Assembly: GCF_001682855.1 (NCBI RefSeq)
Contig: NZ_MAQW01000023.1
Location: 514,338 to 578,337, forward strand
Source: Bacillus sp. FJAT-27264
GTDB taxonomy: Bacteria; Bacillota; Bacilli; Paenibacillales; Paenibacillaceae
Direction: 5' to 3'
Length of the DNA stretch: 64,000 nucleotides
In this document: positions 22,803 to 30,595 of the stretch, in pieces
How positions within the stretch are numbered: position 1 is the first letter of the stretch
How the letters are laid out: each line of letters opens with the position of its first letter
Made by a program: the position numbers and the translations under genes
The notes under the pieces: generated by a model
What the model was told of the DNA's origin: nothing
The model's database searches: none
What the model saw: only the letters and a program-made list of their open reading frames with translations

Positions 22803-23720
22803 ATGCCAATTAAGATTCCAGACAGTCTGCCGGCGAAAGAGATATTGTCGGGAGAAAATATTTTTATCATGGACGAGAGCGAGGCGTTTCACCAGGATAT
22901 ACGTCCCTTGCGCCTTGCCATTCTAAATTTGATGCCTACCAAAGAAACCACGGAAACCCAGTTGCTCCGGTTGATCGGTAACTCGCCGCTTCAGGTGGAC
23001 ATCGTGCTGCTGCGTCCCCGTTCCCATACTTCGAAGAACACGTCGGCGGAGCATCTGAATAGCTTCTACACGACCTTCGATGAGATTAGCCACCGCCGGT
23101 TTGACGGACTGATCGTGACCGGTGCTCCTGTGGAGCAGATGGATTTTGAAGATGTAACATACTGGGAAGAGCTGAAAGAGATTTTTGAGTGGAGTAAAGA
23201 TAATGTTACTTCCACTATGCATATCTGTTGGGCTGCACAAGCCGGGCTGTATCATCACTTCGGTGTGCGCAAGGAAGCCTTGCCTGATAAATGTTTTGGC
23301 GTATTCCCTCACACACTGAACCATAATAATGTAAAGCTGCTGCGCGGGTTCGATGAACTGTTCTATGTTCCGCACTCCCGGCACACGGATGTGTCCCGCG
23401 AAGATATCGAGAGTAATCCAGATCTGCAAATCCTGGCCGAATCGGAGGAAGCGGGCATTTATCTGGTGGCTACAAAGGATGGCCGACAAATTTTTGTCAC
23501 CGGCCACTCTGAATACGATCCGCTTTCCCTAAAGTGGGAGTATGACCGTGATGTTGCCAAGGGCATGGAGATGGCGCTACCGAAGAACTATTTTCCAAAA
23601 GATGATCCGGAGCGTACTCCGCCGGCGACTTGGCGCGCCCATGCTAACTTATTGTTCTCTAATTGGCTCAATTACTATGTATACCAAGAAACACCCTATG
23701 ATATTGGTCCCATCATTTAA
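22803..23720 (+). CDS. metAA: Homoserine O-acetyltransferase, MetA type
   Basis: 305 residues, start ATG 22803 after AAGGAG. It belongs to the MetA/HTS family: catalytic Cys142 in HICWAAQAG, VTGAPVEQM, and the HSEYDP motif carrying the catalytic His and Glu. Residue 111 is Glu; in characterised MetA enzymes Glu at this place goes with acetyl-CoA and Gly with succinyl-CoA, so O-acetylhomoserine is the likely product. It makes the activated homoserine used by the next two enzymes. Expression is governed by the upstream SAM riboswitch. Confidence 0.93.
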   Translation: MPIKIPDSLPAKEILSGENIFIMDESEAFHQDIRPLRLAILNLMPTKETTETQLLRLIGNSPLQVDIVLLRPRSHTSKNTSAEHLNSFYTTFDEISHRRFDGLIVTGAPVEQMDFEDVTYWEELKEIFEWSKDNVTSTMHICWAAQAGLYHHFGVRKEALPDKCFGVFPHTLNHNNVKLLRGFDELFYVPHSRHTDVSREDIESNPDLQILAESEEAGIYLVATKDGRQIFVTGHSEYDPLSLKWEYDRDVAKGMEMALPKNYFPKDDPERTPPATWRAHANLLFSNWLNYYVYQETPYDIGPII

Positions 23721-23769
23721 TTATAGATGAGCATGCAGCAGTGTACTTACTATTAGGAGGTTATATGGA

Positions 23770-24963
23770 ATGGACGACAAACTGAGGATTGAAAGCAGAC
23801 TTGCCCAAATAGGATCGCTGGAAGACCCGGCCACTGGCGCGGTGAACTTCCCTATCTATAATGCAACGGCGTTCCGCCACCCGAAGCTGGGGCAAAGTAC
23901 AGGCTTTGACTATAGCCGCACTAAAAGCCCGACCCGTTCTGTGCTGGAAACGGCAGCGGCGCAGTTGGAATCCGGAGATGCTGCATTTGCCTGTAGTTCC
24001 GGTATGGCCGCATTACAAACGATCTTCAGCCTGTTCGGACAAGGAGATCATCTGATTGTATCGTTGGATCTCTACGGCGGAACTTACCGTTTGCTGGAGC
24101 GGATCATGTCCAAGTTCGGGGTGAGTGCTTCTTATGTGGACACCAACGATCTGGAGGCGCTGGAATCGGTTCGCCGTCCGGAGACGAAAGCCGTTGTGAT
24201 CGAGACACCAACCAATCCATTGATGATGATCACGGATATAGAAGCTGTCTGTACATGGGCCAAGTCGCATGAATTGCTTACCATTGTAGACAATACGCTG
24301 CTGACGCCATTCTTCCAGCGTCCGCTGGAACTCGGAGCCGATATCATTATCCACAGTGCTACCAAATATTTGGGCGGTCATAATGACGTGCTGGCAGGTC
24401 TAATTGTGACTAAGGGAGCGGAGCTGTCTGCTGAAATGGCGATTCTGCATAATTCCATCGGCGCAGTATTGGGACCAACCGACAGCTACCAATTGATGAG
24501 AGGTATGAAGACGCTGGCCTTACGCATGGAGCGTCACGAGAGCAACTCGTTGGAACTGGCCCATTATCTTAAAGGACATTCGGCTATCGCTGAGGTCTTC
24601 CATCCGGGTCTGCCGGAGCATCCGGGCTTTGAGATCCAGAACCGTCAGTCATCCGGAAATACCGGTATTTTCTCCTTCAAAGTGAAGGATGCGAGATATG
24701 TGGAGCCAATTCTTCGCCACATCCGTCTAATTGCCTTTGCCGAAAGTCTTGGTGGTGTAGAATCGCTAATGACTTATCCTACGGTGCAGACCCATGCCGA
24801 TATTCCGGTTGAAATCCGTGATGCGGTGGGTGTTGATGACCGGTTGCTGCGCTTCTCGGTTGGCATAGAGCATATTGATGATCTGATCGCGGATCTTGGC
24901 CATGCACTGGAACAGGCACGTATTGAGATTGAAACAGCAGATGCACAAGGAGGCCAGGCATAA
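23770..24963 (+). CDS. metI: Cystathionine gamma-synthase / O-acetylhomoserine sulfhydrylase
   Basis: 397 residues, ATG 23770 with AGGAGG 8 bp upstream. Cys/Met-metabolism PLP enzyme: DYSRTKSPTRSVLE, SSGMAALQTIF, ETPTNPLM, and the PLP lysine K199 in SATKYLGGHND. Order and sequence match B. subtilis metI, which condenses O-acetylhomoserine with cysteine to cystathionine and can also use sulfide. Its stop overlaps the metC start (TAATG), so translation is coupled. Confidence 0.92.
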   Translation: MDDKLRIESRLAQIGSLEDPATGAVNFPIYNATAFRHPKLGQSTGFDYSRTKSPTRSVLETAAAQLESGDAAFACSSGMAALQTIFSLFGQGDHLIVSLDLYGGTYRLLERIMSKFGVSASYVDTNDLEALESVRRPETKAVVIETPTNPLMMITDIEAVCTWAKSHELLTIVDNTLLTPFFQRPLELGADIIIHSATKYLGGHNDVLAGLIVTKGAELSAEMAILHNSIGAVLGPTDSYQLMRGMKTLALRMERHESNSLELAHYLKGHSAIAEVFHPGLPEHPGFEIQNRQSSGNTGIFSFKVKDARYVEPILRHIRLIAFAESLGGVESLMTYPTVQTHADIPVEIRDAVGVDDRLLRFSVGIEHIDDLIADLGHALEQARIEIETADAQGGQA

Positions 24964-26141
24964 TGAGTGATAACAACGTGAACAAAGATAAGAAGAATAA
25001 TCTCAAATTCGCTACCCGTCTGCTGCACTTTGGTAGCGAGATTGACAAAGCCACTGGCGCTTCCAGTGTGCCGATCTATCAGGCTTCAACGTTCCATCAT
25101 GAGGATATTCATAATCCGCCGCTGCACGACTACAGCCGATCAGGTAATCCGACGCGCCAGGCACTTGAGGATTATATCGCTCTGCTGGAAGGCGGAGAGC
25201 GCGGTTTCGCCTATGCTTCCGGCATGGCGGCTATTTCCAGCACGTTCCTGATGCTGTCCTCCGGCGATCATGTGATCGTTACTGAGGATGTCTATGGCGG
25301 TACATACCGGCTATTGACGCTCATCCTGAACCGTCTGAACATTGAAAGCACGTTTGTGGATATGACGGATCTTGAGCAGGTCAAAGCTGCGCTTCAGCCG
25401 AATACGAAGGCCGTATATATGGAAACTCCGTCGAATCCGACGCTGAAAATTACGGATGTTGCCGCTGTCTGCGAATGGGCCAAGGGTCATGAGCTTCTGA
25501 CTATCCTGGATAATACATTCATGACGCCGTATTACCAACGTCCAATCGAACAGGGCGTGGATATTGTCCTGCACAGTGCGACGAAATTCCTTGGAGGTCA
25601 CAGCGATGTGTTGGCTGGTCTTGCCGTAGCTCGTACCGCGGAGATTGGTAAGCAGCTCAAAATGCTGCAAAACGGTCTCGGCACCGTGCTGGCTCCGCAG
25701 GAAAGTTGGCTGTTGATGCGCGGAATGAAGACGCTGGAGGCGCGGATGGCGCACAGCGAGATTAGCGCAGCCAAGCTTGCGGCCTGGCTTGACTCCCGCA
25801 GCGACATTACCGCTGTGTTCTACCCGGGACTGGCCAATCATCCGGGACGCGAGATCCATGAATCACAATCCAGCGGTTACGGTGCGGTTGTCTCGTTCGA
25901 TGTTGGCTCCGGCGAGCGGGCTAAGCGTGTACTGAACAAGGTGACGCTGCCGCTTGTTGCGGTCAGCCTCGGTGCAGTGGAGAGCATCTTGTCCTACCCG
26001 GCTTTGATGTCCCATGCGGCGATGCCGGCAGAGGTTCGGGCGGCCCGTGGCATTACGGATGGATTGCTGCGCTTCTCGGTTGGTCTTGAGTCTATAGAGG
26101 ATCTTATTGTCGATCTGGAGCAGGCGCTTGCAGACGAGTAA
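24963..26141 (+). CDS. metC: Cystathionine beta-lyase
   Basis: 392 residues, ATG 24963 overlapping the metI stop. A paralogue of MetI with DYSRSGNPTRQALE, ASGMAAISSTF, ETPSNPTLK and the PLP lysine K208 in SATKFLGGHSD. In this operon position it should split cystathionine into homocysteine, pyruvate and ammonia, as B. subtilis MetC does. The gene pair likely arose by duplication. A terminator follows within 50 bp, closing the metA-metI-metC operon. Confidence 0.92.
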   Translation: MSDNNVNKDKKNNLKFATRLLHFGSEIDKATGASSVPIYQASTFHHEDIHNPPLHDYSRSGNPTRQALEDYIALLEGGERGFAYASGMAAISSTFLMLSSGDHVIVTEDVYGGTYRLLTLILNRLNIESTFVDMTDLEQVKAALQPNTKAVYMETPSNPTLKITDVAAVCEWAKGHELLTILDNTFMTPYYQRPIEQGVDIVLHSATKFLGGHSDVLAGLAVARTAEIGKQLKMLQNGLGTVLAPQESWLLMRGMKTLEARMAHSEISAAKLAAWLDSRSDITAVFYPGLANHPGREIHESQSSGYGAVVSFDVGSGERAKRVLNKVTLPLVAVSLGAVESILSYPALMSHAAMPAEVRAARGITDGLLRFSVGLESIEDLIVDLEQALADE

Positions 26142-26154
26142 TTAAGGTTAGGAC

Positions 26155-26191
26155 GGACAGTTTCGTTTTCGGACGAAGCTGTCTTTTTTTT
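26155..26191 (+). terminator. Intrinsic terminator after metC
   Basis: GACAG-TTCG arm (from 26156) pairs with CGAAG-CTGTC (to 26183); eight T follow. Confidence 0.9.
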
Positions 26192-26403
26192 GTTGTCAGG
26201 AACGGATCTGTGAGCGGGTGAGTATCTCTTTCTGGCAAAGAGTAAAGTTGTTTCCAAAAGATGGCGAAGCCGTGTGTACTTTGTGAAAAAAATTTCTCAA
26301 GCGGTGCAGATTGTGTTACGATGAAGGAACGAACTTATTCAATTGTCTTATAAATTTTATGAAACTACCATACAGATATGGGTTTTAAAGGAGGCTGCGA
26401 ACG

Positions 26404-27540
26404 ATGAGTGCGATAGACCTGATCTTGGATAAAGCGCTGCGGGGAGACCGGCTTGGGCTGGAGGATACCGTAAGATTGTTCGAGAGTAACGAGATTGAGA
26501 AAATGGGCGCTGCTGCCGACATTATTATGAAACGTTGGCATCCGGACCCGATGGCGACCTTCGTCATTGGCCGCAATGTTAACTATACTAATGTATGTGA
26601 TGTGTACTGCCGTTTTTGTGCTTTTTACCGTAGACCGGGCTCCGACGAGGGGTATGTACTACCGGATGAACTTATCTTCCAAAAAATTTCCGAGACGATT
26701 GCTGTCAACGGAACTGAAATTCTGATGCAGGGGGGCGTGAACCCCAACCTGCCCTTCAACTACTACACCGATTTGCTGCGTGGGATCAAGCAACGCTTCC
26801 CGGAAATTACGATGCACTCCTTCTCGCCTGCTGAAATCATGAAGATGAAGGAAGTTTCTGGTCTGTCACTGGAAGAAGTGATCCGCGAGATTCATGCGGC
26901 TGGACTGGATTCACTTCCAGGCGGTGGTGCCGAAATTCTCGATGACCGTACACGCCGTAAAATCAGCCGTCTTAAAGGCTCCTGGCGCGACTGGATGGAC
27001 GTTATGCAGACCGCGCATAAAGTGGGTATGAACACGACGGCAACCATGGTTATTGGTCTTGGCGAGAGTATGGAAGAGCGGGCGCTGCATCTGCTGCGCG
27101 TGCGCGAAGCTCAAGATGAATGCATTGCCAATAAGTATGACTCTGAAGGCTTCCTGGCCTTTATCTCCTGGACCTTCCAGCCGGATAATACCAACCTGAA
27201 GCTGGAGAGACAGACACCGGAAGAGTACCTGAAGACAGTAGCGATCAGCCGTCTGGTGCTGGACAACATCAAGAACTTCCAATCTTCCTGGGTAACTATG
27301 GGGCCGGAAGTCGGCAAGCTGTCGCTGCAATATGGCTGCAACGATTTCGGCAGCACGATGATTGAAGAGAACGTTGTGTCCTCTGCGGGCGCTACGTACA
27401 AAGTTAACATCGAATCCATTACCCAACTGATCCGTGAAGCTGGCAAAATCCCGGCACAACGCAACACGCGTTATGACATCCTGCGGGTGTTCGATGATGC
27501 CAATGCGAAGATCGACAATGATTTTGTGATGCAGAACTAG
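26404..27540 (+). CDS. mqnC: Cyclic dehypoxanthinyl futalosine synthase
   Basis: 378 residues, ATG 26404 after AGGAGG. A radical SAM enzyme with C65-x3-C69-x2-C72 (CDVYCRFC) for the 4Fe-4S cluster, then QGGVNPNLPF, SFSPAEI, SLPGGGAEIL and TATMVIGLGE, the signature of the MqnC/CofH group. MqnC cyclises dehypoxanthine futalosine in the futalosine route to menaquinone. No mqnA, B, D or E is adjacent, so the pathway genes are scattered or lie elsewhere. The CofH alternative (F420 synthesis) is less likely in this background. Confidence 0.92.
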   Translation: MSAIDLILDKALRGDRLGLEDTVRLFESNEIEKMGAAADIIMKRWHPDPMATFVIGRNVNYTNVCDVYCRFCAFYRRPGSDEGYVLPDELIFQKISETIAVNGTEILMQGGVNPNLPFNYYTDLLRGIKQRFPEITMHSFSPAEIMKMKEVSGLSLEEVIREIHAAGLDSLPGGGAEILDDRTRRKISRLKGSWRDWMDVMQTAHKVGMNTTATMVIGLGESMEERALHLLRVREAQDECIANKYDSEGFLAFISWTFQPDNTNLKLERQTPEEYLKTVAISRLVLDNIKNFQSSWVTMGPEVGKLSLQYGCNDFGSTMIEENVVSSAGATYKVNIESITQLIREAGKIPAQRNTRYDILRVFDDANAKIDNDFVMQN

Positions 27541-27580
27541 GCAGAGAGGCTGCTAGTCTAGAGTTTCGAGGCTAAATATA

Positions 27581-27626
27581 GACCGTAGATTCATTCGGGA
27601 AAATCGAATGTGTCTACGGTCTTTTT
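27581..27626 (+). terminator. Intrinsic terminator after mqnC
   Basis: GACCGTAGATTCATTCG (27581-27597) pairs with 27605-27621; TTTTT follows. Confidence 0.93.
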
Positions 27627-27627
27627 G

Positions 27628-27657
27628 TCAGAAGAAAATAAAGTATTAGACTCGAAA
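27628..27657 (+). repeat. 30-bp direct repeat, copy 1
   Basis: Matches 28921-28950 at 29 of 30 positions (TCAGAAGAAAATAAAGTATT then AGAC, T/C, CGAAA). Copies lie on either side of the stalk-domain gene. Confidence 0.8.
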
Positions 27658-28085
27658 GGTAACCATCGTGAAAGAAAGTTCCGGCCATATACAATTGCAT
27701 ATGAAGTAGGCACTCATTTGAAAACCCTGAAATCATTTTCTACCTTTCTATACAAGAGTGAACAGCTGGAATGAGAGAAGTAGGGAAATAAACAGCCAGC
27801 GTGATCCTACTGGAGCTTCGACATGGTGTACGACAAGCATTTGTTAATAATTCGAGTTGAATTACTTATCATATCTTATCTGAATCAATAGAATCAGTAG
27901 CTTGGAAGAAGGAAGAAATAGAAATGAAGCATTGGGCTTTGTGATATAATGTGGTAAAATCTTTAACTCCAAAAACGCAGAGACTATCCTACATGTAGCG
28001 TCATCTTTCAGAGAGATTATCTCTCAATAACCTTTGTTTCTGGTGTTCCTGGATTTGATGATATCCCAAGAGGAGGAAAACAGAA
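27658..28085. other. AT-rich gap upstream of stalk-domain gene
   Basis: About 430 bp without a convincing ORF or structured RNA. It probably holds the promoter of the downstream gene; GAGGAGG at 28070-28076 is its ribosome site. Confidence 0.6.
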
Positions 28086-28763
28086 ATGAAGAAGAAGGTT
28101 GTTACGACTTTATGCGGTACCATGATACTTTTAGTGGGCATGGGCACAGGTGCTTTCGCGAGCTCGCATCTCCAAGAAATTAAAGCGTTGTTAAACGGAG
28201 ATTTAAAGATCAGAGTGAACGGGGAGATTACCCCTCTTAAAGATGGCAATGGCAAAGCGGTGCTTCCCATTACCTATAAAGGAACTACGTATCTTCCGGT
28301 ACGATCTGTTTCTGAGCTGCTGGATGTTCCGGTGAATTATGACGGGACAGCCAAAGAGGTGATTATTGGCGAACAGCAGGCAGGCGTTCCCGTGAAGCAG
28401 GAGGATTTTAACACCAGTTTGCATACCAAGGACCCTGCACTGACCAAATACGGGGGCAAGAATTATAAGGAAGTTCTGTACAGCGCACCTAATTCCAATA
28501 TTAAATATACCGCGCTCAGCCCTAACGGCAAATATCAGAAACTTGTTCTGCAATTCGCTGCGGTCGGCAAGGAAGTGGAGTCTCTTGAAATTATGGATAA
28601 TGACAAGAATGTGCTTCTTAAAAAAGTAGAGAAGATTTCGCCTAATAGTGATCTCCAGACGATTGAGGTAGATATCTCTGGAGTAAAGAACATCGCAATA
28701 AATGTGACACAAGCTGTTGACGGCGGGTTCATTATTCCGCTAGATACTTCAATTTACAAGTAA
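28086..28763 (+). CDS. Secreted stalk-domain protein
   Basis: 225 residues, ATG 28086 with GAGGAGG upstream. A signal peptide (MKKKVVTTLCG, hydrophobic core, GAFA cleavage near 25) is followed by a copper-amine-oxidase N-terminal-like stalk domain at ~35-95 (LKIRVNGEITPL, TYLPVRSVSELLDVPVNYD, KEVIIGEQ). Residues ~120-225 form a second, beta-rich domain of unknown kind. These domains are common on Paenibacillus surface proteins and probably mediate display or binding; no enzyme motif is seen. It is flanked by two copies of a 30-bp repeat, which could mean past insertion-sequence activity. Confidence 0.8.
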   Translation: MKKKVVTTLCGTMILLVGMGTGAFASSHLQEIKALLNGDLKIRVNGEITPLKDGNGKAVLPITYKGTTYLPVRSVSELLDVPVNYDGTAKEVIIGEQQAGVPVKQEDFNTSLHTKDPALTKYGGKNYKEVLYSAPNSNIKYTALSPNGKYQKLVLQFAAVGKEVESLEIMDNDKNVLLKKVEKISPNSDLQTIEVDISGVKNIAINVTQAVDGGFIIPLDTSIYK

Positions 28764-28775
28764 GATTAAGCAGAG

Positions 28776-28814
28776 AAGCCCACAATGCCCGTATAGGCGT
28801 AGTGGGCTTATTTT
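28776..28814 (+). terminator. Intrinsic terminator after stalk-domain gene
   Basis: AAGCCCAC (28776-28783) pairs with GTGGGCTT (28802-28809); inner TGCCC/GGCG pairing; ATTTT follows. Confidence 0.85.
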
Positions 28815-28920
28815 CACGTGAGATTACATTTGATTTTTTCTCGTTCTTTTGCAATGAAGAGATTTAAATCCATCGTCCGTTATATATGGACAGGCTTACA
28901 GGGGATGTGTCGTCGGAGTA

Positions 28921-28970
28921 TCAGAAGAAAATAAAGTATTAGACCCGAAAAATAAAGTTGTAGACTGACA
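28921..28970 (+). repeat. 30-bp direct repeat copy 2 with iterated extension
   Basis: After the 30-bp match to 27628-27657 it continues with a second version of its own core: AATAAAGTATTAGAC (28930-28944) and AATAAAGTTGTAGAC (28951-28965) share 13 of 15 bases, ending TGACA. Iterated end repeats with terminal TGACA/TGTCA resemble IS21-type element ends. No transposase is nearby. Confidence 0.5.
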
Positions 28971-29002
28971 TGGCGGTTAGCGAACGGCTGATGAAATAAT
29001 AA

Positions 29003-29045
29003 TTTACATCCGTATCCAAAAGTGATATCATTTGAATATCAAATG
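29003..29045 (+). promoter_or_regulatory. Promoter with palindrome upstream of SPFH gene
   Basis: TTTACA (29003-29008), 17-bp spacer, TATCAT (29026-29031). A perfect palindrome CATTTGA-ATA-TCAAATG (29029-29045) overlaps the -10 and start point. This is a good operator position, possibly for the ribbon-helix-helix protein encoded next to the SPFH gene. Confidence 0.55.
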
Positions 29046-29068
29046 AATATCTATTTGGGGGAATTCAC

Positions 29069-29911
29069 ATGACAGAAAAAAATCTTCGCCCTGTTAGCGG
29101 CTTCTGGATTATTGCTTTGCTGATTCTTTGTCTGGCTGGTGGGATTTATGGCTCCGTTCAGGAGTATGTTGTTGTTCCTGTTATATTGTTCGTGGCAGCA
29201 GGCGTGCTACTGACCAGTATTACTGTAGTTCAACCGAACAAGTCGGTTGTAGTGACCTTCTTCGGGCAGTACGTTGGAACAATATCTGCGAGCGGGCTAT
29301 GGGCAGTTATTCCGTTCAGTGGTCGTAAGACGGTCTCGCTGCGGGTCCGTAACTTCAACAGCGCCAAATTGAAGGTGAATGATGTCGAGGGGAACCCTAT
29401 TGAAATTGCAGCAGTTATTGTATTTAAGGTAATCAATTCTGCCAAGGCACTCTTCGATGTCGATAAATATATGGAGTTCGTAGAGATACAGAGTGAGACA
29501 GCGCTACGTCATGTAGCAAGCAAATATCCGTATGACAACTTCAATGAAGCCGGAATGTCCTTGCGGGCCAATGCCGATGAAATTGCTAAGGAACTGGCAA
29601 GTGAACTGCAGGACCGCCTGTCCATCTCTGGCGTCGAGGTCATTGAGGCACGGCTAACGCATTTGGCATACTCAACCGAAATTGCCAGCACGATGCTTCA
29701 GCGTCAACAGGCGTCGGCGATTCTGTCCGCACGGCAGATCATTGTTGAAGGTGCTGTTGGCATGGTGGATATGGCGATTAAGCAGCTTAAAGAGAGTGGT
29801 GTAGTAGAACTGGATGAAGAACGCAAAGCGGCGATGATTAATAATCTGATGGTGGCGATCGTGTCCGAGCGTGGAGCTAGCCCGGTCATTAACGCTGGCT
29901 CGTTGTATTAA
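29069..29911 (+). CDS. SPFH/band 7 domain membrane protein
   Basis: 280 residues, ATG 29069. Two N-terminal membrane segments (residues ~12-30 and ~34-50) precede an SPFH domain (~55-240: VVQPNKSVVVTFFGQYVGT, SLRVRNFNSAKLKVND, ETALRHVASKYPYD) and a helical tail. SPFH proteins form membrane-anchored rings or scaffolds; the specific role of this short group is unknown. A 56-residue ribbon-helix-helix gene begins 11 bp later, an arrangement often seen with this subfamily, implying a functional pair. Confidence 0.88.
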   Translation: MTEKNLRPVSGFWIIALLILCLAGGIYGSVQEYVVVPVILFVAAGVLLTSITVVQPNKSVVVTFFGQYVGTISASGLWAVIPFSGRKTVSLRVRNFNSAKLKVNDVEGNPIEIAAVIVFKVINSAKALFDVDKYMEFVEIQSETALRHVASKYPYDNFNEAGMSLRANADEIAKELASELQDRLSISGVEVIEARLTHLAYSTEIASTMLQRQQASAILSARQIIVEGAVGMVDMAIKQLKESGVVELDEERKAAMINNLMVAIVSERGASPVINAGSLY

Positions 29912-29922
29912 GGCGGTATATT

Positions 29923-30093
29923 ATGGCGGCCAAGAAAAGCTTTCCGCTGCGGATTGATCCAGAGCTGCATGAAGCGCTGGAGCGCTGGGCAGGGGAGGAG
30001 TTCCGCAGCGTAAACGGACACATCGAGTATCTGCTGCGTGAGTCGTTGAAGCGTGCTGGTCGCTTGCCCCAAAAGAAACGCCGCGAAGAATGA
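29923..30093 (+). CDS. Arc-like ribbon-helix-helix small protein
   Basis: 56 residues, ATG 29923, 11 bp after the SPFH stop. KKSFPLRIDPELHEALERWA is the beta strand plus first helix of a ribbon-helix-helix fold, and SVNGHIEYLLRESLKRAG is the second helix; the tail is basic. Arc-type proteins bind DNA as dimers. Being coupled to the SPFH gene suggests autoregulation at the palindrome at 29029-29045, or that the membrane protein tethers this protein. Codon use matches the neighbours. Confidence 0.8.
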   Translation: MAAKKSFPLRIDPELHEALERWAGEEFRSVNGHIEYLLRESLKRAGRLPQKKRREE

Positions 30094-30234
30094 TTCTGAT
30101 TCGGGAAGTGCGGCGACTGGCAGCATCAATAATGATTTTCATAGGTATAACTAGGATGGGACTTCTTCTGGCTTGACTGCCAGGGGAGGTCCGATTTATA
30201 ATTTACTGGTAAATTCACGCGAACAGCTTTGACA

Positions 30235-30525
30235 AAGATATGGACCAATAGCTTTGGACCGTCCAGAGAGAGGAAACAATGGCTGCAAGTTCCTCCGGTA
30301 TCCGGCTTTTGATTTACCCCTTTGTAGCTGCGGTTATGAACTCTCAGGAATCGTCCGCTGGACAAGACTTGGGACAGTAAGAATCGCCGGTTCATGGCCG
30401 TTATTCCCATGCTGACTAAGGATTCTATCCCCAGGAAGTCGCTTTATTGACGATGGGGGAGGAATCGAATTTGGGTGGAACCACGGGTGCAATCACTCGT
30501 CCCTTTGCGGGACGGGTGTTTTTTG
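30235..30525 (+). ncRNA. T-box leader of thrS
   Basis: Stem I is probably built from GTCCAGAGAGAG (30261-30272) pairing with CTCTC (30341) and CTGGAC (30358-30363). An ACT triplet (a Thr codon) at 30340-30342, just before CTCTC, may be the specifier, though this is tentative. The T-box antiterminator motif GGGTGGAACCACGG lies at 30473-30486. The terminator is ACTCGTCCC (30495-30503)/GGGACGGGT (30509-30517) then T residues. Uncharged tRNA-Thr should favour readthrough into thrS. Confidence 0.93.
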
Positions 30526-30595
30526 TTGCATGGAACATTTCGTTCCGTACAAGCAAGCGACCTACGGGTCTAATGATTCTTGAGGAGGAAATATA

